In this document: positions 1-6,996 of the stretch, piece after piece
Position numbering within the stretch: the first letter of the stretch is position 1
Layout of the letters: every line of letters starts with the position of its first letter
From: CAYNYI01 sp964401455
Lineage (GTDB): Bacteria; Fibrobacterota; OXYB2-FULL-49-7; CAYNYI01
DNA length: 30,714 bases
Assembly: GCA_964401455.1 (NCBI GenBank)
Contig: CAYNYI010000023.1
Coordinates: 1-30,714, forward strand
Reading direction: 5' to 3'
Made by a program: the position numbers and the translations under genes
Notes under the pieces: model-generated
Database searches by the model: none
Told to the model about the DNA's origin: nothing
Seen by the model: only the letters and a program-made list of their open reading frames with translations

Positions 1-75
1 GAAGGTGCCAACAAGTCAACCATGGCTAAGCTGGCGGAATGGGTGGCCGGCAGCGACAAGGTGCTTACGTTCTAA
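1..75 (+). CDS. C-terminal end of an unrecognised protein (5' truncated by window edge)
   Basis: Frame 1 is open from the first base and ends with TAA at 73-75, giving 24 residues that end in DKVLTF. The composition looks coding, with GC-rich codons and mixed charged and small residues, and a strong terminator follows 55 nt later. The family cannot be recognised from so short a tail. The same frame stays open for another 18 codons after the stop, up to 132, which is probably chance. Confidence 0.5.
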   Translation, partial: EGANKSTMAKLAEWVAGSDKVLTF

Positions 76-130
76 ATATTGCCGTTAGAGGAAAATGCTT
101 TTCGCAAAGAGATGGAAAAAGCTAATATTT

Positions 131-164
131 AAAGGACCGGCTCCCGGCCGGGAGACGGTCCTTT
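131..164. terminator. Strong hairpin terminator between convergent genes
   Basis: The 9-bp arms 131-139 and 156-164 (AAAGGACCG / CGGTCCTTT) are perfectly complementary. They enclose a second perfect arm pair, CTCCC/GGGAG, around a GGCC loop, with one G-A mismatch between the two stems. The A-rich and T-rich flanks let it work in both directions. It lies between the partial gene ending at 75 and the opposing gene ending at 182. Confidence 0.85.
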
Positions 165-181
165 ATCTGCTGAAGCAATAT

Positions 182-532
182 TTATTCTTTTAAATAACCT
201 TCGAACTTTTTTGAGAGTTCTTTGTTGCTGCGGACCTGTGTTATGATATGGTTGTACTCGTCTATGGTAAGCCCGCTATTTTCTACGGATTTAATCATCT
301 CCTCATTTGTCTTTTGCTGCATTTCCTGTCGTTGTTGCTGGTTTTGCGTAGATTGCAGAGCTTCCCGCAAGGCTTCATTGAGATTTGTAATATCATTGTA
401 TGCCGTTGCGGCTTTTTGCAGATTTTCCGAATTTACCGGGATATTTTCGGTTGGTGCGGCGCTCTCCTGGGCTGTAACAGTAAAGGCGAGACAAAGTGAG
501 AATGCAAACAATAGTGTTAAATGTTTAAGCAT
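182..532 (-). CDS. Small exported DUF4168-type protein
   Basis: The 116-residue product starts with a typical signal peptide: MLKH, a hydrophobic core and a TAQ-ES cleavage site near residue 22. The mature part is helical and Gln/Glu-rich, including a run of glutamines near residues 64-70. Its C-terminal part has the pattern M-x-x-x-V-x-x-x-GL-x-x-x-EYN-x-I, which fits the DUF4168 family of small periplasmic proteins of unknown function. The start is supported by AAAGGAG six bases upstream of the ATG. It is monocistronic, ends against the terminator at 131-164, and has a 16-bp palindrome 46 bp upstream of the start codon. The family assignment is from memory of the motif pattern; no function is claimed. 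Confidence 0.75.
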   Translation of the reverse strand: MLKHLTLLFAFSLCLAFTVTAQESAAPTENIPVNSENLQKAATAYNDITNLNEALREALQSTQNQQQRQEMQQKTNEEMIKSVENSGLTIDEYNHIITQVRSNKELSKKFEGYLKE

Positions 533-577
533 AGTTTTCTCCTTTCTAAAGAGATATTATTAATTGCGGTTGTTTAT

Positions 578-593
578 GACCAAAGATTTGGTC
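578..593. promoter_or_regulatory. 16-bp operator-like palindrome upstream of the DUF4168 gene
   Basis: GACCAAA-GA-TTTGGTC has perfect 7-bp arms around two central bases. It lies 46 bp upstream of the leftward gene's ATG, where a repressor or activator site would be expected. Farther upstream on the same strand (about 628-637) is a second AGAAAGGAGG motif with no good start codon after it, which resembles the used ribosome site at 541-547. The rest of 533-944 holds no recognisable gene. A short inverted repeat, TGTGT-N7-ACACA, is at 777-793. Confidence 0.4.
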
Positions 594-944
594 CGTGAGA
601 GAAACAACTATGAGTGCTTTTGACCTCCTTTCTAATTTCTGATCTTTTCCTTCATTGCTCCTCGGAGAAGATAACAGCATTAACCGTGCCTAACTCAGTA
701 GGGAATCGATAATGATGCAATACAGGCTGAAAAAGCTAAAAAAAGTTGTGTTTAAGAAAAATCCACCTGTATTTTGTGTGTCATACGAACACATGGGTCA
801 TTGTGACACTGTGTCGGTATGAAAAAGCCTGAATACCCGCAAGATTTAATTTACGTTTGGAAAAGCAATTGTAAATACCATATATTTATCATAAGCAGTT
901 GGCAGGATATTTTTAGAATTCTGACGGAAGGGGAAATCATTATA

Positions 945-2444
945 TTGTTTGGAAAATTTAAAGAACGGATAAGCGTTAGAACCATACTGTCCTTTTATAT
1001 TGTTATTCCTGTGATAATGGTTCTCGGGATTTTCAGTTATCTTGTGATATATTCTGTTGGCAAATCATCGGAAGAACAGATGAAAAAAGATCTGGAGCTT
1101 GTTGCCCGTGCTGTAAAATTACCACTTAGCTATGCTGTCGAAAAAGAAAGATCGGGCAGCATAAGACAGTCTCTGGAGTCGGTGTTCGCGATAGGGCGGG
1201 TGTATAGTGCTTACGTTTATGATATAGATGGAGAGGAAATATTCAGAGTCGGTGTGAATGATTCCAGTACTTCCGGCAGTAGCATGGGGGAAGCGGCTTC
1301 GTCCGGGAAACGTTTTGGCAAGTATGGGGAGATAGCGGGAAAACCGGTTTACTCGTATTTTGTACCTCTGACCGAAACCGGCGGCCGGGTGAACGGGATG
1401 CTTCAGGTTACCCGGAAACAGAGCGAATTCAGGAGCTATCTCAATAAAATCAGGCTTTATGGAATTCTTATATTAATCGGGCTGATCGTTTTTCTGACTG
1501 CCGTGATTTTTTTTGGGCATTACCGTGCGATTGGAGTCTATCTGGAAAAGCTTACAGGTTTCATGTCACGAATAGCCAAGGATAAATCCGCCGGCGCCGA
1601 GCGTCTTGAAGAAAACGGTCCGAAAGAAATTTATACTCTTTCCAGGTCGTTCAATTATATGCTGAACAGTCTGAAAATGGCAGAAGAAAAACTGCTAAAG
1701 ACGCTCAGAGAGCGGGAAGTACTGGAGAAAAGGCTTGTGGAAAGCAGAAGGCTCGCGGCCCTGGGCAGGCTTGCGGCCGGTACTGCCCATGAGTTGGGGA
1801 CACCGCTTGCTGTTATAAGCGGCAAGACACAGAGGCTTCTTAAGAAAACGGATTTGAAGGCGCGTAAAGATTTGGCAGTTTTTACAGAAGATATTTTTTG
1901 TGAGGTTCGGAGAATGGAGAATATCATCAGGCAGCTCCTGAATTTCAGCAGAAGAAGCCCGCTGTATTGCAAGCGGGTTAATCCCGACGATATTGTGGAT
2001 TCGGCCGTGGCAGCAGTAAGAGAGGGGGCGGAAAAAAATGGTACGACGGTTATTATTGATAAAAATCCGGAACCTGACAACTATTGTATAGGACTTGATA
2101 TGGGAAGAGCTCATCTGGCCCTTGTGAATCTTCTTATGAACGCAGTGCAGAGCACTCCGGGCGGCACAGTAAAAATATATTGGAAAAAAAAGAGAAAAGG
2201 CGTGATTTTTTATGTAGAAGATGACGGACCGGGAGTTCCGGAAGAGATTACTTCTAAAATATTCGATCCGTTTTTTACAACAAAGCCTGTAGGGAAGGGT
2301 ACCGGACTCGGACTCTCCATCGTGCACTCTGTTTCCAGAGAGCATAAAGGATGGATCCAGGTAACGAAAAGTTCGATGGACGGCAGTTGTTTTGAACTTT
2401 ATTTGCAGGACCAGACAGAAGAAAACGGAAATCGGCAAGGATGA
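945..2444 (+). CDS. Membrane-bound sensor histidine kinase (NtrB/ZraS type)
   Basis: This is a transmitter kinase for the overlapping NtrC-type regulator. The order is: a first membrane helix just after the start, an extracytoplasmic sensor region of about 130 residues, a second helix (roughly residues 168-190), a HAMP-like linker and coiled segment, then HisKA and HATPase. The phosphorylated histidine is H282 in TAHELGTP. ATP-binding motifs are LLMNAVQ (N box), DDGPGVP (G1), FDPFFTT (F) and GTGLGLS (G2). I chose TTG at 945, which has GGAAGGGG 11 bases upstream. The upstream ATG at 819 would add 42 residues, has no Shine-Dalgarno sequence and would put an unusual extension before the first membrane helix. 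If 819 is used the product has 541 residues. The signal sensed cannot be told from the sequence. Confidence 0.88.
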   Translation: MFGKFKERISVRTILSFYIVIPVIMVLGIFSYLVIYSVGKSSEEQMKKDLELVARAVKLPLSYAVEKERSGSIRQSLESVFAIGRVYSAYVYDIDGEEIFRVGVNDSSTSGSSMGEAASSGKRFGKYGEIAGKPVYSYFVPLTETGGRVNGMLQVTRKQSEFRSYLNKIRLYGILILIGLIVFLTAVIFFGHYRAIGVYLEKLTGFMSRIAKDKSAGAERLEENGPKEIYTLSRSFNYMLNSLKMAEEKLLKTLREREVLEKRLVESRRLAALGRLAAGTAHELGTPLAVISGKTQRLLKKTDLKARKDLAVFTEDIFCEVRRMENIIRQLLNFSRRSPLYCKRVNPDDIVDSAVAAVREGAEKNGTTVIIDKNPEPDNYCIGLDMGRAHLALVNLLMNAVQSTPGGTVKIYWKKKRKGVIFYVEDDGPGVPEEITSKIFDPFFTTKPVGKGTGLGLSIVHSVSREHKGWIQVTKSSMDGSCFELYLQDQTEENGNRQG

Positions 2445-3871
2445 TTATGGAAAATGGAAAAGAGAGAATTTCCAGCAAGCATATATGGATAGTTGAAGAT
2501 GACCGGGCTCTGGGGATGCTCCTTAAAGAAGAGGTTGAAGAGGCCGGATATACTGCGGAATGGATAAATACGGCCGAGGAGGCGCTTCGTAAAGCTGCTT
2601 TGGAGCTTCCCTCTCTGATTGTAAGTGATCTCAGGCTTCCGGGTATGGGAGGCATGGAGTTAATGGGAAAAATAAAAAATGTGTATCACACGGCTGTGCC
2701 GGGGTTTCTTATAATTACTGCTTTCGGGACGATCCCAAAAGCAATAGAAGCGCTTAAAAACGGAGCTGACGACTTTCTTACCAAGCCTCTGGATCTGGAG
2801 CATTTTATTCTGTGTATTAAAAGGATATTCAGGAAAAACAAGCTTGTTCAGACTGTGGACAGGATGCGCGGGCTATTTTCCGACACTTTCCACGGAATGT
2901 ACGGTAGAAGTCATGCAATGCTCAGGCTGTATGAGCAAATAAAGCGTGTTTCCAGAGCCAGAGGCCCTGTCTTGATAACAGGAGAAAGCGGTACAGGTAA
3001 AGAAATGGTCGCCAGGGCAGTCCATAATGAAAGTGAACGCAAGAACGGTCCTTTTCTGCCGGTTAATTGTGCGGGTGTGCCGGAACACCTTTTGGAAAGC
3101 GAGTTCCTGGGTTATTCCGAAGGTGCGTTTACCGGGGCCGTTAAAGAAAGGCGCGGGCTGTTCGCAGAGGCGGACGGAGGAAGCATATTGCTCGACGAAA
3201 TTTCCGAAATGCCGGTTTTTCTTCAGGCTAAATTATTGAGAATCCTCCAGGATGGAAAGTTAAGAAAAATAGGTGAAAACCGGGAGAGAGAGGTAAATGT
3301 CAGAATAATCGCTTCGACAAACCGCAATCTTGCGGATCTTGTGGATTCGGGAGAGTTCAGGAAAGACCTGTTTTTTCGCTTGGAAACGTTTTGCCTTGAT
3401 GTTCCCTTGTTGCGGGAAAGACAAGGAGATATCGAGCTTTTGGCCGGTAAATTTCTTTATCAGTTTGGACTGGTTCTGAACAAAGAATTTTCCGGTTTTT
3501 CGGGCGAGGCCATGGAACTGCTCAGGAGTTACAATTATCCCGGGAATGTTCGTGAACTTAAAAATATAATTGAACACGCGGCGGTTTTTTCTGCTAAAAA
3601 ATATATCGGCCCGGAAGATCTACCGGAAAAACTTTCTGAAAACCGGGGTGTTGAAAGAAGCGGGAAAACTATGGATTATTCCGGATATCAGGAAAATCAT
3701 CTATTCGGGAAGAGCAGGCTTTTATCTTTGAATGAGATGGAAAAAAAATATATAGATCATGTTTTGAAAGAAGTTGATGGAAACAAACAAAAGGCCGCTT
3801 CGATATTAAAAATCGGCAGGAAGACCCTTTACAGAAAATTGGGCCGCGGCGCCGTTGATAATGGCGTCTGA
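2441..3871 (+). CDS. Sigma-54-dependent response regulator (NtrC family)
   Basis: The 476-residue product has the full NtrC layout: receiver, AAA+ and Fis-type HTH. In the receiver the acidic pair is EDD near residue 20, the phospho-acceptor is D63 (SDLRLPG) and the conserved lysine is K115 (LTKPL). The AAA+ domain has Walker A GESGTGKE at about 181-188, the sigma-54 contact loop GAFTGA at about 228-233, Walker B ILLDE, and an arginine-containing ASTNRNL segment. The C-terminal helix-turn-helix is NKQKAASILKIGRKTLYRKL. The start codon overlaps the kinase stop (ATGA, 2441-2444), so the pair is translationally coupled. A second ATG at 2447 is possible. Targets are not visible; no -24/-12 promoter was found next to this operon. 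Confidence 0.93.
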   Translation: MIMENGKERISSKHIWIVEDDRALGMLLKEEVEEAGYTAEWINTAEEALRKAALELPSLIVSDLRLPGMGGMELMGKIKNVYHTAVPGFLIITAFGTIPKAIEALKNGADDFLTKPLDLEHFILCIKRIFRKNKLVQTVDRMRGLFSDTFHGMYGRSHAMLRLYEQIKRVSRARGPVLITGESGTGKEMVARAVHNESERKNGPFLPVNCAGVPEHLLESEFLGYSEGAFTGAVKERRGLFAEADGGSILLDEISEMPVFLQAKLLRILQDGKLRKIGENREREVNVRIIASTNRNLADLVDSGEFRKDLFFRLETFCLDVPLLRERQGDIELLAGKFLYQFGLVLNKEFSGFSGEAMELLRSYNYPGNVRELKNIIEHAAVFSAKKYIGPEDLPEKLSENRGVERSGKTMDYSGYQENHLFGKSRLLSLNEMEKKYIDHVLKEVDGNKQKAASILKIGRKTLYRKLGRGAVDNGV

Positions 3872-3904
3872 TAGTTAAGTTATTCTATGTCGCTGTCCGG
3901 GCAA

Positions 3905-4642
3905 TCACACAATCCACCGCCTTTTTATATTGTATAGACTTAGCGCGAACAACAAGGTACAGAAAGCGGCGAGCATACCAAGGTTTAAAAAAGGCGGCAT
4001 GGTATTGGCGCCGTTAATCGCCCCGTGGAGCATGTCCGCACCGTAGGTAAGCGGCAGCGCGTAGGCGATTGGTTTTAGGAAAACCGGCAGCGCACTGATG
4101 GGAAAAAACAGTCCGCACAGGAATATCATGGGAAAGCGGAAAAAATTGGAAAAGGTCTGAGCCTCGAACACTTCGCTCACGGCAACGGCGATAAAAAACC
4201 CCAGAAATGTAGAGGATGCCGCGATAAGAAATACCGACGGTACAAAGATATGCCACTGCACGCCCGATATGTCGACGAGAAAAGACGCCATAAGCACCGG
4301 CACAAAGGCATTGAAAAAACCAAACAGTATAGCGCCGCCGGTCTTGGCCGCCATCAACAGACCGAGGGGGATAGGAGCCAGCAGCAGGCGTTCAAACGAA
4401 CGGTATTTTTTTTCGAATGTTACGGTTACCGCAAGCAGAGAGGTGGTGCCGAACAAAATCGACAATGCCGTTACGCCCGGGAGTATGGATTCTATGCTTT
4501 CCAGGCCTTTGCCGGACCTGACAAAAAACATACCGGTCCAGGCCAGTGGAAAAATAATACCCCAGCTGATATTAGGCGGTTTAAGGTAATATGTCCGGAC
4601 ATCTTTTAAGAGGATGTTCCAGAAAGCTGTCCATGTTTTCAT
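3905..4642 (-). CDS. ABC-2 type transporter permease
   Basis: This 245-residue protein has about six hydrophobic segments, with the first after an amphipathic N-terminus (residues 1-22). It has the ABC-2 signature region, including F-x-R-x-P-M-x-F-L-C-G-L-F-F-P near residues 164-180, followed by LPLTYGADM. This fits the DrrB/ABC-2 permease family, which works as a dimer with a separate ATPase, usually for export. Its ATG overlaps the TGA of the ATPase gene by 4 nt (4639-4642). It is the last gene of the operon that begins with the ArsR-type repressor. No hairpin terminator is visible in the short gap to the convergent regulator gene ending at 3871. The substrate is unknown. Confidence 0.88.
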   Translation of the reverse strand: MKTWTAFWNILLKDVRTYYLKPPNISWGIIFPLAWTGMFFVRSGKGLESIESILPGVTALSILFGTTSLLAVTVTFEKKYRSFERLLLAPIPLGLLMAAKTGGAILFGFFNAFVPVLMASFLVDISGVQWHIFVPSVFLIAASSTFLGFFIAVAVSEVFEAQTFSNFFRFPMIFLCGLFFPISALPVFLKPIAYALPLTYGADMLHGAINGANTMPPFLNLGMLAAFCTLLFALSLYNIKRRWIV

Positions 4643-5619
4643 TTGCGGCCTCCTGCTTTTTCTTTGTTCATGGCTTTAGACTCTATTCCTGTAATTTCAA
4701 CAAAAACATCCTCAAGACTTGGCCTTTGTCTGGCAGCCTCAAAAACTTCGATGTCATGTTCTTCCAGAAATCGGACAATAGGGCCCGCGGGAACAGGCCG
4801 GCTGTCCTCGATCCGCAGCGTTTTTTCTCCGGTGATTTTTATGCTGTCGTAGTTAAACCGGGTCTTCAGATCGTCTTTGAGTCCGTTGACGCCGGACGAA
4901 CAAACTATCCGCAGTAAATGTCTGTCCTTAACCGGCCGAATAAGATCTTCGACAGATTCCGTTTTTATTATTCGTCCGTTTACAATAAACGCGATACGGC
5001 CGCACAGGCGTTCTGCTTCTTCGATATAGTGGGTTGTCAGAAAGATTGTCGTTTCTTTTTCGTGTAATTCATGTAAAAGACCGCGGATTTGCCGCGCGCT
5101 TGAAACATCGATTCCGGTTGTGGGTTCGTCAAGAAACAGTATGGCCGGGTCATGAATAATCCCGGCAGCTATGGTCAGTTTCCGTTTCATCCCCTTGGAG
5201 TAACCAGCGAATTTTCGGGAAGCGGCTTGGGCGAGACCGAAATCATTTAAAAGGCGTTTTGCCCGCAAAACCCTTTCCTTTTTCTGGAAGCCGTACAGAG
5301 ACGCGCAGAAACACAGGTTCTCAAGGCCCGTGAGTTCGGGGTACAGATTGCTTTCATCGGGCACAACTCCGATAAGACTCTGGGCAGCACGCGGTTTTTT
5401 TATGCAGTCGACGCCTCCTATGAGTATTGTTCCTTTGTCGGGGCGGGCGAGACCGGTGAGCATATTGATCGTAGTTGTTTTGCCGGCGCCGTTGGGCCCG
5501 AGCAGTCCGAAGAATTCGCCGGACTTTACATTAAACGTTACGGACTCAACCGCGGTTACATCACCGAACTTTTTCGCCAGTCCGGTAACGGAAACAGCGT
5601 CAGGATATCCGTTATTCAT
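4639..5619 (-). CDS. ABC transporter ATP-binding protein (DrrA/CcmA-like)
   Basis: The 326-residue product is the ATPase partner of the ABC-2 permease. Walker A is GPNGAGKTT, the Q-loop region follows, the signature is YSKGMKRKL (a common variant of LSGGQ in DrrA-type proteins), and Walker B is ILFLDEPTTGID. A C-terminal extension of about 100 residues follows the nucleotide-binding domain, as in DrrA-like ATPases. I place the start at ATG 5619 because AAAGGAG lies just upstream. A longer open frame back to 5706 only runs through the end of the methyltransferase gene. The start overlaps the methyltransferase stop (5612-5614) by 8 nt, so the genes are coupled. Confidence 0.92.
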   Translation of the reverse strand: MNNGYPDAVSVTGLAKKFGDVTAVESVTFNVKSGEFFGLLGPNGAGKTTTINMLTGLARPDKGTILIGGVDCIKKPRAAQSLIGVVPDESNLYPELTGLENLCFCASLYGFQKKERVLRAKRLLNDFGLAQAASRKFAGYSKGMKRKLTIAAGIIHDPAILFLDEPTTGIDVSSARQIRGLLHELHEKETTIFLTTHYIEEAERLCGRIAFIVNGRIIKTESVEDLIRPVKDRHLLRIVCSSGVNGLKDDLKTRFNYDSIKITGEKTLRIEDSRPVPAGPIVRFLEEHDIEVFEAARQRPSLEDVFVEITGIESKAMNKEKAGGRK

Positions 5620-6277
5620 TGCTTTCTCCTTTTTCAAACTGGAGCCATATTCCCATACCCGCATTCGGGTCTTCCTCGGACAGACCTCCTTCTCCGATGA
5701 TCGCAAATGCGGGAAGTCCGGCTTTTACGGCAAGGCGCCGAAATGTATCGGGGTTTCTTGCTTCAAGGAATTTTTTCATCGCTTCAGGGCCGGTTTTTTC
5801 CTGAGAAGCCCGCTGTCTCCGTATAAATTCACGGCGCGCCCATTCGGGGTAGTTTTTTCCCAGACCACCGCCGATCATGGCTCTGCCGCCGTTACGAAGT
5901 ACGCGCCATATCTCCTTGAGTCCTTTTACGCGGTCCTGCCAGAAATAGAAAGAACCGCGGCTGACAACCGCGTCAACCGAATTATCGGGCATCGGGATCG
6001 TTTCTGCCGAACCCAGAACAGTTACCGTCCGTGGCAGAACACTTCGCTGTCGAGAAGAGATTAGCGCAGTATCCAGAGCGTCGGAATCAGGATCCATCAG
6101 CACCATTGTTATGTTATCAAGTTTTTCGAGCAGAGTTAAGCCAATATCGCCGGGTCCGCATCCGAGGTCAATCCATATCTTCCTGTTGTCTCCCGCACAG
6201 TATTCTATGAGGTCCTGCGCTGCAGTTTTGTAATAATCCGGCAATAGAAGTTTCTTTTTGTCTATTTCGTTGCTCAA
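5612..6277 (-). CDS. Class I SAM-dependent methyltransferase
   Basis: The 221-residue product carries the Rossmann-type SAM motif I DLGCGPGDIG, an acidic motif II (VLMDPDSDAL), motif post-II with SAETIPMPDNSVDAVVSRG, and the LKEIWRVLRNGGR segment typical of Methyltransf_11. The TTG at 6277 is chosen because it begins 3 bp after the end of the peptide gene (TAA at 6280-6282), with GGAAAAA upstream. The open frame runs on to 6352, but that part overlaps the peptide gene. The substrate is unknown. It has only two cysteines, one in motif I and one near residue 27, so the Cys triad of ArsM arsenite methyltransferases is absent. It sits between a Cys-rich peptide and an exporter under an ArsR-type repressor. 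Confidence 0.85.
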   Translation of the reverse strand: MSNEIDKKKLLLPDYYKTAAQDLIEYCAGDNRKIWIDLGCGPGDIGLTLLEKLDNITMVLMDPDSDALDTALISSRQRSVLPRTVTVLGSAETIPMPDNSVDAVVSRGSFYFWQDRVKGLKEIWRVLRNGGRAMIGGGLGKNYPEWARREFIRRQRASQEKTGPEAMKKFLEARNPDTFRRLAVKAGLPAFAIIGEGGLSEEDPNAGMGIWLQFEKGESNE

Positions 6278-6279
6278 TT

Positions 6280-6411
6280 TTATTTTTCCGGTTCTTCGCA
6301 GGGGTGCCCCGCTTCTTCGCCATGGCATTCGCGTATCTGTTCGGGCGTGCATTCGGCGGGAGTGTTTTTAAGGTTTTCCTTTTTGCGGCATCCGCATTCC
6401 TGTTTACACAT
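6280..6411 (-). CDS. 43-residue cysteine-rich peptide (putative metal-binding or modified peptide)
   Basis: A small gene with a very strong ribosome site (AAAGGAGG at 6417-6424, 5 bases before the ATG). The product has six cysteines (2, 6, 8, 21, 29, 38) and two histidines (30, 36). Key motifs are MCKQECGC at the N-terminus and ECTPEQIRECHG in the middle, followed by HPCE. There is no signal peptide or membrane segment, so it is cytosolic as made. It ends 3 bp before the methyltransferase start. The motif seems familiar from short hypothetical proteins near ArsR-type regulators, but I cannot verify this here. It could bind metal, or it could be a peptide modified by the methyltransferase and exported by the ABC pair; the sequence does not decide. 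Confidence 0.8.
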   Translation of the reverse strand: MCKQECGCRKKENLKNTPAECTPEQIRECHGEEAGHPCEEPEK

Positions 6412-6420
6412 TTCGGCCTC

Positions 6421-6440
6421 CTTTAAGTTAAGTATATGCA
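6421..6440 (-). promoter_or_regulatory. Putative ArsR operator, copy 2 (upstream of the Cys-rich peptide)
   Basis: On the minus strand this reads GCATATACTTAACTTAAAG, directly before the ribosome site of the peptide gene. The 10-bp core ATATACTTAA (6428-6437) is identical to the core of the element over the arsR transcription start (6765-6774), and the flanks are also similar. Part of the flank similarity comes from the ribosome site itself. The AT-rich stretch 6441-6468 between arsR and the peptide holds no clear -35/-10 pair. Confidence 0.4.
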
Positions 6441-6468
6441 CAGAAACTATATTTATATGTAAAAAATC

Positions 6469-6750
6469 TTACGTTTCTTTTCCAAGAACAATACCCGCTG
6501 TCCGGCTCCAGTCGGCAAGAGTGGTTTCGTCTACCCGGTAATGCACGTAATAGCCTTTTTTGTCTGCTATAACGGCCCCGGCATCGCGTAATATGCGTAA
6601 ATGTTGAGACACCCCGGCCGGGCTTATGCCAAGCTTATTTGCAAGCGCGTTTACACAAAGCGCCCGATCTTTAAGAAGCTCTATCATGCGTATGCGGGTT
6701 TCTACAGAGAGAGCTTTGAATATGCGCGCGGCTTTTTCCGTATCTTTCAC
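6469..6750 (-). CDS. ArsR/SmtB-family transcriptional repressor
   Basis: The 93-residue product is a winged-helix regulator with the ArsR pattern: ALSVETRIRMIELL in the first helices, then the recognition region ANKLGISPAGVSQHLRILRDAG and a GYYVHYRV wing. The canonical arsenic site ELCVCDL is reduced to ALCVNAL with a single Cys, so it is not a standard arsenite sensor. The open frame extends to ATG 6780, but that codon lies at or upstream of the predicted transcription start (about 6776). GTG at 6750 has AAGAGAAG just before it and is preferred. It heads the operon of Cys-rich peptide, methyltransferase and ABC exporter, and probably represses it through the repeated element at 6761-6780 and 6421-6440. 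Confidence 0.88.
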   Translation of the reverse strand: MKDTEKAARIFKALSVETRIRMIELLKDRALCVNALANKLGISPAGVSQHLRILRDAGAVIADKKGYYVHYRVDETTLADWSRTAGIVLGKET

Positions 6751-6760
6751 GTCTTCTCTT

Positions 6761-6780
6761 TTAATTAAGTATATACGCAT
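6761..6780 (-). promoter_or_regulatory. Putative ArsR operator, copy 1 (over the arsR transcription start)
   Basis: The minus strand reads ATGCGTATATACTTAATTAA and contains the 8-bp palindrome GTATATAC. The core ATATACTTAA recurs at 6428-6437. The element starts a few bases downstream of the -10 box, a classic position for repression by steric block. Confidence 0.45.
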
Positions 6781-6782
6781 AT

Positions 6783-6811
6783 AATATAATAAAAAAAAGG
6801 GCGTGTGTCAA
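6783..6811 (-). promoter_or_regulatory. Sigma-70 promoter of the arsR operon
   Basis: On the minus strand the -35 box TTGACA (6811-6806) is separated by exactly 17 bases from the -10 box TATATT (6788-6783). Transcription would start near 6776, inside the putative operator copy 1, which argues for the GTG start of arsR at 6750. No gene is visible in 6812-6996. Confidence 0.7.
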
Positions 6812-6996
6812 GAGGAAATTAAACGGGCATTACATTCTACATTTTTAAAGGTCTTTCTACATCGGCGGTATTTGTAATGATATTACTGACTAATTGCCAA
6901 TATGTAATCATTTTACCCGTGGGATAGTAGTTTCGCCAGCTAGATGCAGATTTATAAACGTGACACTCTTTCCTGTAATAGATTTACGATCTGGGT

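Noticed and set aside
1655..2438. Long open frames on the strand opposite the first kinase gene
   Set aside because: They lie wholly within a gene with complete kinase motifs, have no ribosome sites and encode no recognisable domains.
5620..5706. N-terminal extension of the ABC ATPase to 5706
   Set aside because: It runs through the end of the methyltransferase gene without a ribosome site; ATG 5619 has AAAGGAG and the family starts there.
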